Assembly: GCA_964555935.1 (NCBI GenBank)
Contig: CAZKUN010000066.1
Span: 1-38,893 of the forward strand
DNA from: CAZKUN01 sp964555935
GTDB taxonomy: Bacteria > Armatimonadota > Zipacnadia > Zipacnadales > VGFC01
DNA length: 38,893 nt
Direction of reading: 5' to 3'
The position numbers and the translations under genes are program-made. Positions 7,738 to 16,881 of this stretch are shown here, one piece after another (the first letter of the stretch is position 1; every line of letters begins with the position of its first letter). The notes under the pieces are model-generated. The model was not told where the DNA came from, ran no database searches, and saw only the letters and a program-made list of their open reading frames with translations.

Positions 7738-9657
7738 ATGGGCGGCCCCGGACGACCGCGGACAGATGACCGCCGAAGATACGGTCCGCCGGCGAGATGT
7801 GCTGTGCCACGGCTGTGGCTCGCGGCCTTGTGTGCGCTCTGGGGCGCGGCGAGCATCGCGGGCGCCCAGCGCGTCGGTGTCGAGCTCCAGGCGCCGGGCC
7901 CCCAGGTCACGATCGCGCTGGCAGGCAGGGGTGAGCTCGAGTTCTCGCTCGGCATCGAGATTGGCTCTCGCCCAAACAGTCGCTGGGTGCAGCCGGACGG
8001 ACTAGTGGCGCAGAAGGCCGTGACAAGGGGCGTGAGTGGGCGGTGGCAGATCGATGGGGACTACGAGCTGGAGGTCGTGGTTAGAGAGGTGGGGGGCGGG
8101 GCCGTGAGCCTCAAGAGCCTGCTGCGTAACGCGGGCGGCGACCCGGAGCCTGTCTACTACTACTGGTCATGGGCGCTGCCCACGCGCGCACTGCGGGCGC
8201 CGGCATGGGGTGGTGAGCCTGAGACCGTCACGATCGGTAAGGGCTGGGGCGATGGAGGGTACCGCGACTGGTTCTGGCTGGACTACGGCGAGGACTCCCT
8301 GGGGCTCGTGACACCAATGTATCTCCTCACAGGAGGCGAGAACCAAGGCAATCGGTGCTTCCTCAAGCCCTTCCCCGTAGAACGCCAACTGCTCCGCAGC
8401 GGCGGGCCCGGGCTGGAGCAGCAGTTGGTGATGTGGCCAACCCGCAATGCGCCAGAGGCCGCGGCCGGGTGGGAGCGGCTGATAGCCCGGCCCGGCCTGT
8501 TCGACGTCCCGTGGGCTCGCCTGCCTGAGGCGTCGACGGAGGCACCCGAGTGGCTGCGGGACACCTCGGCGTTCGAGGGATGGTACTACCCGTGGAGTGA
8601 GGGCACGGTTCAGGGGCGGCTGAAGACGATCTCGCTGGCCATCGGCGCCCCGCTCGATTCGGCGCTGGTCGATCTGGCGCGCGAGGAGGGCGTCCGGACG
8701 GCCATCTACATCAACCCTATGGAGGCGTGGGTGGCCAAGCCGGTGACTCAGCGCGGCTACGACACTCCGCTCCTGGAGTTCAGTCAGTGGCTGGACCTGG
8801 CGAACTGGAGCGAGTGGTGGCGCGTGGCAACCGACGGCAGGCCGAGCGCCGGCGAGACTGAGTGGTGGACGAGTCACTACCCATGCTTCCGGGCGCCCGG
8901 TTACATCGAACACTGCGTGGAGACGGTGGAGCGCGTGCTGGACCTGGCCCCTGACGCCGTGTTCATCGACAACTGCTTCTTCCTCCTCCCATCGTGCGCC
9001 GGGGACCACACGCACCGCGACGACTACCTGAACGACATGGCCGCGTACCGCGGTCTCGTGGACCAGATCTCGGATCGCGCCCACGAGCGGGGCATCGCCG
9101 TCTTGTGCAACAGCGAGGTGGACCCGGATCTATGGGGCACAGTGGACGGACAGATGTATGAGTGCCTCCTCTACTGCCCAGGGTGGGCGGAGCGGAACAA
9201 GGGCTGGACGCAGATGCGCTATGCCGGCGAACTGTGGTCCGAGGCCGTTGGGCGCGGCGGGACGGTACAGATGCTGCACTATCTGGGGATTGAGAAGCTG
9301 GAGCGACGCGCACAGGCGGCGATGTTCCTCTACGCCTGGTGTCGGCTATACGGGCTGATGTGGAGTGACTGGTTCAGTCTGCTCGAGGTCGCCGAGACGA
9401 AGGACATCGGCCGCGAACTCATCGAGTTGGACCTGGGCAGACCGAAGGGCGCGCCCATCTGCCGCAATGGCTGCCCCATCCGGCGGTTCGAGCGGGGCGT
9501 GGTGGCGCTGAACCCGTTCCCCGGCGCGCGCGAGCTTCGTGTGCCGGCGCTCCGCCGACACCACCGGCTGGTCGGCTCGGAAGAGCCGGGTCCGCCGATT
9601 TCCGGGGAGACTATCACGCTAGCGGGCCAGTCGGCCGCGATCGCTGTGTATCGCTGA
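7738..9657 (+). CDS. Secreted TIM-barrel glycoside-hydrolase-like protein
   Basis: A 639-residue frame if started at ATG 7738. The hydrophobic signal segment RLWLAALCALWGAASIAGA makes a GTG at 7804 an equally good or better start (617 residues); neither has a strong ribosome site. An N-terminal beta-sandwich (~60-290) is followed by a barrel from ~310. The barrel contains FEGWYYPWSEG, TAIYINPMEAW, DLAPDAVFIDNCF (Asp411 counted from 7738), GIAVLCNSEVD and MSWDWFSLL-like strands ending in a small beta domain. This order resembles the GH-D/GH123 barrel proteins that carry an Asp on strand 4 (VFIDN). It is distantly similar in plan to the gene at 21236-23347, which has GIYYDG at the equivalent place. 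Substrate is unknown. It is plausibly an exo-acting glycosidase in the same degradation set. Confidence 0.85.
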   Translation: MGGPGRPRTDDRRRYGPPARCAVPRLWLAALCALWGAASIAGAQRVGVELQAPGPQVTIALAGRGELEFSLGIEIGSRPNSRWVQPDGLVAQKAVTRGVSGRWQIDGDYELEVVVREVGGGAVSLKSLLRNAGGDPEPVYYYWSWALPTRALRAPAWGGEPETVTIGKGWGDGGYRDWFWLDYGEDSLGLVTPMYLLTGGENQGNRCFLKPFPVERQLLRSGGPGLEQQLVMWPTRNAPEAAAGWERLIARPGLFDVPWARLPEASTEAPEWLRDTSAFEGWYYPWSEGTVQGRLKTISLAIGAPLDSALVDLAREEGVRTAIYINPMEAWVAKPVTQRGYDTPLLEFSQWLDLANWSEWWRVATDGRPSAGETEWWTSHYPCFRAPGYIEHCVETVERVLDLAPDAVFIDNCFFLLPSCAGDHTHRDDYLNDMAAYRGLVDQISDRAHERGIAVLCNSEVDPDLWGTVDGQMYECLLYCPGWAERNKGWTQMRYAGELWSEAVGRGGTVQMLHYLGIEKLERRAQAAMFLYAWCRLYGLMWSDWFSLLEVAETKDIGRELIELDLGRPKGAPICRNGCPIRRFERGVVALNPFPGARELRVPALRRHHRLVGSEEPGPPISGETITLAGQSAAIAVYR

Positions 9658-10155
9658 GCCCGTGTGGGGCGCCTACCGAACGGGTATCCCTCCGGAGGGT
9701 CCAATTCGCACGGCGACACCGGGCGCGCCCCGGCCCGGCCGTGCTGCCGGTACTCGAGAGCCCGACTCGCCCGACATGGGGCATCAGCAATGACGACGCG
9801 GTCATGGGGAAGTGGCCGACCGAGGCTGCCCCATCCACCCGAGGCGGGGTCGAGGTTGCGGGGCATGGCTGGATCGTGTGGGGAGCCGGCGGCCGTTCTC
9901 CCATGGACTGCCAGACTCCGTGCAGAGCATCTTCACGCGCCGGTGCGTGGGGCCCAGGTCCTGAACCACCCCGACGATGGTCTGTGGACCGTCCAGCAGT
10001 AGGGATGCCAGTTCCGCACAGGTCCCTCCGGCCTATCCAGACAGCATCACACCGCGAGCGGGCTGTCCGGCGCCGTACTGCCGAACCCGAGGCTGCGCGT
10101 GTGTCCATCGCTGGAGGCGCCGGCGACCCGCTCAGTGGTCCAGAGAGGGCAACCA
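9658..10155 (+). other. Intergenic region, no gene seen
   Basis: These 498 bases lie between the barrel hydrolase and the frameshifted propeller gene. All open frames here have compositions typical of GC-rich noise. The only structured element is a 12-base perfect palindrome, CCCTCCGGAGGG, at 9688-9699, about 30 bases after the stop codon. It may be a weak terminator hairpin but has no T-run. A GAGAGGG ribosome site precedes the ATG at 10156. Confidence 0.4.
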
Positions 10156-11267
10156 ATGAGACGACTGACGAGCGATCGGCGACTGTATTCACTGCGGACG
10201 TCCGCGCTGGGCGTTGCGGTGGGGCTGGCGGCGGCACAAGCCGCAGGCGGCGCCGCACGCGCGCGGCCGCTACACCGCCCTCATCGGCGAGGGTTCGTTT
10301 CTCTACTCGGATGACGGCCTGCGCTGGACGGCATACCCCGAGAACCCGGTCCTCGACCTCGCCGGCTCCGACACCTACAACAACTTCCTGTTCGACACCG
10401 GCATCGGCCGGTACGTGCTGTACCACCGGCCGCACCCGAGGATTCACGCTGGGCATCCCAGAGCCAACCGCCTCGTGGCGCGCATCGAGAGCGATGACCT
10501 GGTCGAGTGGGATTGGCGCAGCGCGCGATGCGTCCTGGACACGGATGGCCGCGACGCGCCGGCCTTCAGCGAAGCCAACGACGCGCGAGGCCGTGACCTC
10601 CAGTTCTACGGCATGACCGTCACCCAATACCAGGGCCTCTACCTCGGCTTCGCCAACCTGCTAGACGAAGTGACCGGGCGAATGGACGTGCGGCTGGTTC
10701 ACAGCTTCGATGGCATCGAGTGGCGGCGAGAACCGAACGACCAGCCCTTCATCGAGCCGACCGCGGACGCCTGGGACTGCGGGACCATCGGATGGGTGTC
10801 GCAGGGGAGCCCGATGGCCGTGGGGGACAACCTGCACTTCTACTATGGCGGCACGAACATGAGCCACAACTACAAGATCATGAACGACGAAGGAACGCTC
10901 AAGATGCGGCTGGGGCTGGGCGTTGTGAAGCGAGGGCGTCTCGTGGGCTACCATGCGGGCGACGCGGAGGGGCAGTTACTCACGCGACCCTTCACGTTGA
11001 GCGGGCCGAAGCTGGCGCTGAATGTGGATGCCCGCGATGGCGTGGTGAAGGCAGCGCTGGCCGATGAAGAGGGTCGCGCGATCGCCGGATGCTCAATGGG
11101 TGATGCCGTTCCCATCAGCGAGGATGGGCTCGACGTCCCCCCTGCGCTGGGAGGGGCGGGCGGATCTCGCGGATCTCGTTGGTCAGAAGATCCGCCTACG
11201 CATCTCAGCAACGGATGCGGAGCTGTACGGGCTGACCGTGGCGGCTGGGGAAGCCGGTCTCGGGTGA
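10156..11267 (+). pseudogene. Frameshifted beta-propeller glycosidase-like gene
   Basis: An ATG at 10156 with a GAGAGGG site encodes a signal-peptide-like start (MRRLTSDRRLYSLRTSALG, then AVGLAAAQAAGG). That frame stops at 10314. The conserved body is in another frame from about 10270: SFLYSDDGLRW, then GRYVLYHRP, DLQFYGMTVTQYQGLYLGF, VRLVHSFDGIEWRRE, GWVSQGSP, FYYGG and GQLLTRPF. Near 11140 a run of six C shifts the frame again. The true tail is in the third frame: LRWEGRADLADLVGQKIRL, then RISATDAELYGLTV, to the stop at 11267. The gene cut by the left edge keeps the same tail in one frame (ATVTWADGADMAPLANQWIA), which supports a one-base insertion here. Only ~35 residues separate the signal peptide from the middle blades, so N-terminal blades also seem to be missing. 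It is either a pseudogene or an assembly with indels. Confidence 0.75.
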
Positions 11268-11855
11268 GCGGGCCCTAGGAACGCGGCCCGAGCTTCGGTG
11301 GAGGCCTGTCGCTCGCACAGACTCCATCCGCGCCAGGGCTCCGGGCCTTCTCAGTCCTGGAGGCCAGTTCCCAGACCCTATCGGGCCAGTGCACGGGCTA
11401 ACCCTTGACGCTGCCGAAGCTGTGCCGGAACACACGGTTGCGCAAGCGCCCTAGCTGCCCGGTCGGTCCCGCGACGTAGAACGCGATGCTGACGGGCTTG
11501 AGGGAAGTTCGGATCTTGGGGGCACCCGGGCTCCCGGGGCACAAAGCGCTCTTCGTTCGCCTATGGACAGGTTCAGACTTCGGCGCTGACGGCCCCCTGC
11601 AAGCCCGAGACGGCAAACCAACGCCACTTGGGGCGGCTCTTCATTCGCAGGGTCGGGTCCCTCATTATCCGAACTTCTGCTCCGCTGGCTGACTGGGTGG
11701 GCGCTGCTACTGTGGGCGAGGGCGGGCCTGGCGCGCCCAGAACGTCGGTGGCCCATGGCGTCCCAATGTAAGCCCCAAGTCTGTAGGCGCCCCGGATGCC
11801 AGTGTGGATGGACGACGTGTGAGCGAGAGGTCTACTCCCGACGCGCCATCCAGCT
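11268..11855. other. Convergent intergenic region
   Basis: This gap of 588 bases lies between two genes that converge. Short minus-strand frames, for example one ending at 11398 with SIAFYVAGPTGQLGRLRNRV, could be remnants but match no family I know and lack starts with ribosome sites. A hairpin directly after the upstream stop is listed separately. Confidence 0.4.
11269..11290 (+). terminator. Possible hairpin terminator
   Basis: CGGGCC at 11269-11274 and GGCCCG at 11285-11290 form a six-pair stem with a ten-base loop, two bases after the stop codon at 11265-11267. There is no T-run, so it is a weak candidate. Confidence 0.3.
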
Positions 11856-14216
11856 CTACGACTCTGTCCCGAGAGCCAGGATGTGACTGATGACGCTCTT
11901 GCGTAGCGCGCGATGCTCATGGGCATCCGGCGGGAGGCGCACCGGGACTGACGGGATGATCTGGATCCGCCCGCGAAGATCGCTCAGGAACTCCTCGGCC
12001 CGCTTCACGTCACGCTGCGCCTCGCGACGGCCCCGCCTTGGCGAGGCGGCCAACCGCGCCCTGGCGCGTCGGACTGCATCCTCAAGGGTGCGCAGGTAGC
12101 GCAGGTCGCTGATCCCCTCACGGCAGGCCTCCCACTGCAAGGTCGCCACCGGACCCTCTCGACTTGGGTATGCCGCGAAGATGTCCTTGCCGCTGGTGTC
12201 GAAGTCGTCCCATGGGTCCCCACTGCCGCCGAAGTGCTGGTAGCCATACGGGATCGCCCCGTCCAGACCGCTGGCCCAGAGGAAGTAGCCGAACACGTAC
12301 CGGTTCAGCAGGGGATGTTCTTCCCAGAACTGCCAGTAGCAGAGAAGTGGATGCTCCGACGGAGAGGCCCGGCCGTCGCGCACGGCCCGCAGGTACCGCC
12401 GCGTGTCGAGGCCTATGCCGAGGATGGGGATGTCGATGGCGGGACCGATCTCCTCGTAGGCCGTCGCGGTCACAGCCGTACACGTCTGGCCTCCGGCCTC
12501 ATGGACAAGTTGCCCCAGGCGCCGGGCGTCGGAGATGCCGTTGGGATGACTGTGCGGCTCGTCGTTCAGGTAGTAGGTTAGGGGCGCCAACTCGGCCTCC
12601 GCGACGGCTTCGTTAAGCGCTCGGACGTACCACCGAAGCGAGGCCTCGGCCTCCGGACTGGAGCCGCCCCTGTACAACGGCACGGTCTCTTCCGTGTCCC
12701 AGACGAACCCCTCGAACATGCTGAAACGGTCCAGCCCGTATTGCTCGCGGCGCTCCAGAGCCCGGCGCAGATCATCCCATCGCAGAGCCCACTCGCCGTC
12801 GACTTGCTCCCGGCCTACCCCGTCCAGAATGCTCACTGAGTTAAGACCATGGTCGCGAAGGTCCTGAAGCTTGCGCTCATACCGTGAGTCCGAGTACGCA
12901 GCCCGGTCCCGGCCAAACCCGTACCCCGTGTTGACGTACGCGCCGAGGATCTCAGGTGTGTCGGCCAACTGGAATGGCAAGACGTTGAGGATCACGTCCA
13001 CCGTCGACGCGGGCTCGTTCGCCTCGTCCAGCGTCAGGCTGCCTTGGTAGAGTCCGGGAGGGACGGCTTCTGGGACATGCACGGTGACCCAGAGCTGCTT
13101 GCACGTGCCTGCCGGCAAATCGGTGACTACGGGGCCGGTCAGCCTGACCTCGGCGTTGAAGCCCTGGGGCCGGTTGGCGTCGTCCCAGCGGTCGTCCTTG
13201 AGCAGCAACTCGGGCACAAGGTAGTCGGGCATCACCACGTATGGCGGCGGCTGGGTTGTCCACAGGCTCCGTCTCTGGCGCCAGCACTTGACGACCCGCA
13301 CATCCACTTCGTCGGCGTCAATCGTGCCCTCCGGGTCGACGAGTTCTCCCGAGTCGACGCGCAGGTTCTCCAGATCGCGGACGGCGTAGATTCCCACAGA
13401 CCCGGCTGCGAATTCGCCGGGACAGGCATCGATGGTCAGTCGCGCCGAAGAGCTCAGCCTCCTGGGTTGCGAGGCGGGCGTGATGGGCCCGAGACCTACG
13501 GGGTCGAAGAACGCGTAACCCCGGGCCTTGGCCGCGGGCGGCACGCGCTGCGGCGAGGTCGGCGCTCTCAACTCGTCATCCCCAGGGCGCCCCGCCCGGC
13601 ACGAAACGTCGTCAAACCACACTTGTTCGCCCGCCGCTCCATGCATCGACAGCATGATCCAGAAGCCCTGCGTGGTAGTGCGACGAGCACTGAAGCAGAA
13701 CTCGATCTTCTGCCAGCGCGTGAGGTCGGCCTGGAAGTCCCAGTTCGCTTGCGACTCGAAGTGCGCCCCTCCATCGGACCAGACGCTGATGCCCGCCTTG
13801 GCGAGAGGCGTCTTCCTGACCCAGAAGGTGACGGTGTAGTCGCGGCCCTCCTCCAGGTTGTGGGCGAACTGCTGGTAGATGTTGGCGCTGGCGGCCGGGT
13901 CACGGGAAAGCGGTTGGAGAGTCAGGGAGTAGTTGCCGCCATGCCGGACCCGCGGATCCAGCGCGGACCGCACGCTGCCCGCGTAGACCCTCGTCAACCA
14001 GTCCCGCGGCTGAGGGTCTTCCACGGACGGTTGTGTCCACTGATCATCGACCAGGACCTCCTGGTAGGTCGGGCCGCCGTCTGTCACCTCGAAGCCACTG
14101 TTGGCGACGTCGAGCGGGGCCTCGGCCGAGCCGACCAACGGGATGGGCCAGACGAGCCAGAGCGCGACCAATGGGCTCGCCGAAGGACGCCGAAGCCTGT
14201 GCGCCAAATGTCGCAT
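11856..14216 (-). CDS. Secreted CBM plus GH123-like/DUF4091 glycoside hydrolase
   Basis: A 786-residue secreted protein. The start at 14216 gives the signal peptide MRHLAHRLRRPSASPLVALW, followed by LVWPIPLVGSAEA; the frame stays open upstream to 14330 without coding character. Residues ~35-215 form a CBM jelly roll: VANSGFEVTDGG, GRDYTVTFWVRKT, RWQKIEFCFSA, EQVWFDDVSC. A linker beta-sandwich follows. The barrel from ~440 has ILGAYVNTGYGFGRD, and Asp552-Glu553 in YYLNDEPHSH is the expected catalytic pair. Late motifs are YFLWASGLDGAIPYGYQ and WEACREGISDLRYLRTL, the latter a hallmark of DUF4091/GH123-like proteins. It is the last gene of a minus-strand cluster, 157 bases after the FAD oxidoreductase. 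The role is probably removal of N-acetyl-hexosamine or a related sugar, by family inference only. Confidence 0.9.
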   Translation of the reverse strand: MRHLAHRLRRPSASPLVALWLVWPIPLVGSAEAPLDVANSGFEVTDGGPTYQEVLVDDQWTQPSVEDPQPRDWLTRVYAGSVRSALDPRVRHGGNYSLTLQPLSRDPAASANIYQQFAHNLEEGRDYTVTFWVRKTPLAKAGISVWSDGGAHFESQANWDFQADLTRWQKIEFCFSARRTTTQGFWIMLSMHGAAGEQVWFDDVSCRAGRPGDDELRAPTSPQRVPPAAKARGYAFFDPVGLGPITPASQPRRLSSSARLTIDACPGEFAAGSVGIYAVRDLENLRVDSGELVDPEGTIDADEVDVRVVKCWRQRRSLWTTQPPPYVVMPDYLVPELLLKDDRWDDANRPQGFNAEVRLTGPVVTDLPAGTCKQLWVTVHVPEAVPPGLYQGSLTLDEANEPASTVDVILNVLPFQLADTPEILGAYVNTGYGFGRDRAAYSDSRYERKLQDLRDHGLNSVSILDGVGREQVDGEWALRWDDLRRALERREQYGLDRFSMFEGFVWDTEETVPLYRGGSSPEAEASLRWYVRALNEAVAEAELAPLTYYLNDEPHSHPNGISDARRLGQLVHEAGGQTCTAVTATAYEEIGPAIDIPILGIGLDTRRYLRAVRDGRASPSEHPLLCYWQFWEEHPLLNRYVFGYFLWASGLDGAIPYGYQHFGGSGDPWDDFDTSGKDIFAAYPSREGPVATLQWEACREGISDLRYLRTLEDAVRRARARLAASPRRGRREAQRDVKRAEEFLSDLRGRIQIIPSVPVRLPPDAHEHRALRKSVISHILALGTES

Positions 14217-14373
14217 GTCAAGTGTCCCCCACATCTCGGCGACCGCTCTGGGCCGAGGCGTTCTCCTGCCCCGGCCGATCGGCGATGGATCCCGAAGATG
14301 CGATGTGTTGCACGTATCGGCCAGCAGCACGGCGACGGGCCGGAGGCGGTGCTGGATCCTGGCCGCCCTCGGG

Positions 14374-15639
14374 TCAGACGATCACGGCGCCGAGCTCCGA
14401 GAGACGCTCGCGCACGGAAGACGGCTCAACCTCACGGACTGGGCGACCGGCCGCCGCCAATGCAGCCGTCACGCCTGCGGCCTCACCGGTCTGGTTGAGA
14501 TTCACCATCACCCGAATGGCTCCGAACGCGCCTCGACCGGCCGATATCGTCCGGCCCGCGAGAACCGTACTGGGCGCTCTGTTGCTGACCAGACACGCCA
14601 GCGGTATCTGGTAGAAGTCGCCCTGAGGTTCGCTGAACTCGAACCTCCCCGTCCGCGGGTCATGCACATCGATGGGATAGGTCCCGTTCGCGATTGCATC
14701 GGGGAAGCGCCGTCCGCTCATTGCGTCGGATTCGGTCAGCGTGTAGTCGGCCTCGAGAGACCGGGTCTCGCGAACGCCGAGATACGAGCCCAGGTCCAGA
14801 AGGCACGGCCTGTTGCTCTGCCCGCCGTGCCGTCGCGCGATGTCCATGTATGCGCGGACGTGGCGACGGCCCTCTATCTCCGCGGTCGTCAGTTGGATTG
14901 CGTCCGACGCAACCGTACCGAAAACGTGCGTGCAGGCGCAGGAATCGACGCCGGGCGATCCCGGGATGCGCGCTCCCCAACCATGGTCCGGCGCCAGGCC
15001 GAACTCCGCTCCGTGCTCGCCGATCAGCTCGTCGATCGTCTCCGGGAGCCCTGATACCTTGGCGCACGTTGTCGGGGGTTGCAGCCCGTCCCGGATCTTG
15101 AAGGGGATGCCCGCGTCCTTCGCCAGGTCGCCGTCACCGGTGGCGTCAACGAACACCTTCGCCCGTATGGCCTGGCGACCGTTCTTGTTCTCGATGAAGA
15201 CGGCCTCCACGCTGTCTTCGGTTACCTGGGGCGCAGCATAGATCGTGTGAAGGTACGGCGTGATATCGTGCTCCAGCACGAGCCGGTCCAGCTCGATCGT
15301 CAGCTCGCTGGTGTTGAGCGTAGAGTTCCCGGGGCCGTCGGCATGGTCGGTGACGGCGCCGACTTGCTGGAGTCGGCGGACCACTTCGCCGGTCAACCCG
15401 TCGATGATCTGTCGGCTGCCTTTGTTGTCGCAGAGCTTATGCCACATGGCGACCAGTCCCGAGACGGCTGCGCCGCCGAAGACATTCTGCTTCTCGACCA
15501 GCGCCACACTTGCTCCCATCTGCGCAGCTCGCACTGCGGCGAAGACGCCGGTGCGACCGCCGCCGAGAACGCAGACATCACACTCCCGCACAACCGACAC
15601 ATCCCGGGCTCTCTCTCGGATCACGTCGCCATCGGGCAT
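14374..15639 (-). CDS. FAD-dependent oxidoreductase (FAD_oxidored family)
   Basis: A 421-residue flavoprotein with no signal peptide. A Rossmann dinucleotide motif, VCVLGGGRTGVFAAVRAA, sits at residues 23-40, with the acidic end of strand 2 at Glu49 (VALVEK). The second FAD-contact segment VFVDATGDGDLAKDAGIPF lies near 170-190. The C-terminal AGRTISAGRGAFGAIRV and NLNQTGEAAG match the family-wide 'R.....GQAAG' closure. This is the PF12831-type family, frequent in glycan-degrading phyla and usually uncharacterised; it is distantly related to succinate-dehydrogenase and thiazole-synthase-like flavoproteins. The start at 15639 has a perfect AGGAGG (complement of 15648-15653) eight bases away. 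It lies 88 bases after a sialidase-like gene on the same strand. It could oxidise a sugar or a released acid; the substrate is unknown. Confidence 0.92.
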   Translation of the reverse strand: MPDGDVIRERARDVSVVRECDVCVLGGGRTGVFAAVRAAQMGASVALVEKQNVFGGAAVSGLVAMWHKLCDNKGSRQIIDGLTGEVVRRLQQVGAVTDHADGPGNSTLNTSELTIELDRLVLEHDITPYLHTIYAAPQVTEDSVEAVFIENKNGRQAIRAKVFVDATGDGDLAKDAGIPFKIRDGLQPPTTCAKVSGLPETIDELIGEHGAEFGLAPDHGWGARIPGSPGVDSCACTHVFGTVASDAIQLTTAEIEGRRHVRAYMDIARRHGGQSNRPCLLDLGSYLGVRETRSLEADYTLTESDAMSGRRFPDAIANGTYPIDVHDPRTGRFEFSEPQGDFYQIPLACLVSNRAPSTVLAGRTISAGRGAFGAIRVMVNLNQTGEAAGVTAALAAAGRPVREVEPSSVRERLSELGAVIV

Positions 15640-15727
15640 ATCCGCAGCCTCCTGATGGGCTCTCGACTTCCCTCAGCCGGACCCCGCCGGTCGCGCGGCT
15701 TGACCGACCGCCACCCCTGGTGACGCT

Positions 15728-16867
15728 TCAGTCATCTACGCGCAGCCGGGCCCACCGAGTGTGGGTCAGGCTCGCAAGGGCGCACCACCATGTCGCCAGC
15801 AACTCCCCGCTGCGCATCATGATCAGCGAGGGCGCGCCGAAGGCGATGGTGTCATGGCTGCGCGGGTAGCGACCCGGGCGATCGAAGCCGATGTGCGTCC
15901 AGCCCGTCGCGTCCCACACCCGAGTCTGTTGGGCCAGGTCCCAGGTCTGGCCACCGTCGGCCGACAGCACAACCATGAAGCCCGGAGTCTCGCTCTCGCG
16001 CAGCGTGTAGATCGCCGCCAATCGCCCGTCCGGCATCTCAGCGACGCAGTTCGTCTGGCCCGGCAGATTCGTCGGGCGAGGCCTCTCCCAGCTCCGCCCC
16101 GCCCGGTCGGCGTAGGCGTAGTGGATGGGCAGGTCCACTGGCCCGTGGGAATGATCGGTCATGTCCGCCGCCCACAGCAGCGCAAACAGTCGCTGGTCGG
16201 CCAACCGGATGGCCCTTCCGTGCCAGAAACCCTTGCCCTCGGCGGAGCCATCGGCCATCACCGTCCTGTCGGTCCACGTCTGGCCTCGGTCGTTGGAGAA
16301 CAAGCCGATCATCCGAGGCTGGTAGGGGCCAGGATCGCCGAATGCCGCCCACTCGTCGAATGTGGCCATCCAGCTCCCGTCATGTAGCTCGATGATCGAC
16401 TGAGACGGGGTGGCGAGGCGGGCGTCGGGAAGCCGCATGACGGTTGGCCCGGACCAGGATCGCCCGTCGTCGTGCGATGTGAAGAGCAGCGGCTCGTTGG
16501 CGATCAGTCCCCCGGCCTCGCTGAAGAACGGTTGCTCCGGATCTGAGCGGTCCGCCCGGAAGGGGCATGCCGCGAGGGTCCCATCACTCATCCGCGAGAT
16601 GAACGTGCCATGGTAGGAGTAAGGGCGGTCATCGAAGGCCGCGTCGCGCAGGAGGCCTCCCTCGACCCAGGTCTCTCCGCCGTCCTGCGAGCGCATGAGC
16701 CCAATGCGGCTGTTGGCCGCGTACATCCCGTCACCAAGTTGGTGGAGGCAGAGAAGCTCCTGCCCGGAGAGCTGCACCACGTTGGGGAAGAACGCCGAGA
16801 CATGACGGTGCGCGGGATCGGGGTTGGCGTAGAGAATGCCGCTGTTGACGGTCACTAGCCTCGACAT
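15728..16867 (-). CDS. Sialidase-like (BNR/Asp-box) beta-propeller protein
   Basis: A 379-residue protein of the sialidase superfamily. Four clear Asp boxes (SxDxGxxW) occur at residues 60-67 (SQDGGETW), 131-138 (SHDDGRSW), 191-198 (SNDRGQTW) and 302-309 (SADGGQTW). A degenerate fifth is near 252-260 (YADRAGRSW). The spacing fits a six-bladed propeller. I cannot see an arginine triad with certainty, so true sialidase activity is not established; many such proteins are exo-glycosidases or lyases of other specificity. No signal peptide is visible, unlike most neighbours, so it is predicted cytoplasmic. The gene starts 14 bases after the VCBS-repeat gene, with GGAGCGG before the ATG, so the two are probably co-transcribed. 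Confidence 0.9.
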   Translation of the reverse strand: MSRLVTVNSGILYANPDPAHRHVSAFFPNVVQLSGQELLCLHQLGDGMYAANSRIGLMRSQDGGETWVEGGLLRDAAFDDRPYSYHGTFISRMSDGTLAACPFRADRSDPEQPFFSEAGGLIANEPLLFTSHDDGRSWSGPTVMRLPDARLATPSQSIIELHDGSWMATFDEWAAFGDPGPYQPRMIGLFSNDRGQTWTDRTVMADGSAEGKGFWHGRAIRLADQRLFALLWAADMTDHSHGPVDLPIHYAYADRAGRSWERPRPTNLPGQTNCVAEMPDGRLAAIYTLRESETPGFMVVLSADGGQTWDLAQQTRVWDATGWTHIGFDRPGRYPRSHDTIAFGAPSLIMMRSGELLATWWCALASLTHTRWARLRVDD

Positions 16868-16881
16868 GGCGGGTCCGCTCC

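Noticed and set aside
9741..10616. A 291-codon plus-strand open frame before and within the frameshifted propeller gene
   Set aside because: The translation is rich in Arg, Pro, Thr and Ser without pattern, and the conserved propeller sequence is in another frame.
13044..14498. A 484-codon plus-strand open frame across the minus-strand hydrolase and into the FAD gene
   Set aside because: It crosses two real genes and has no recognisable protein features.
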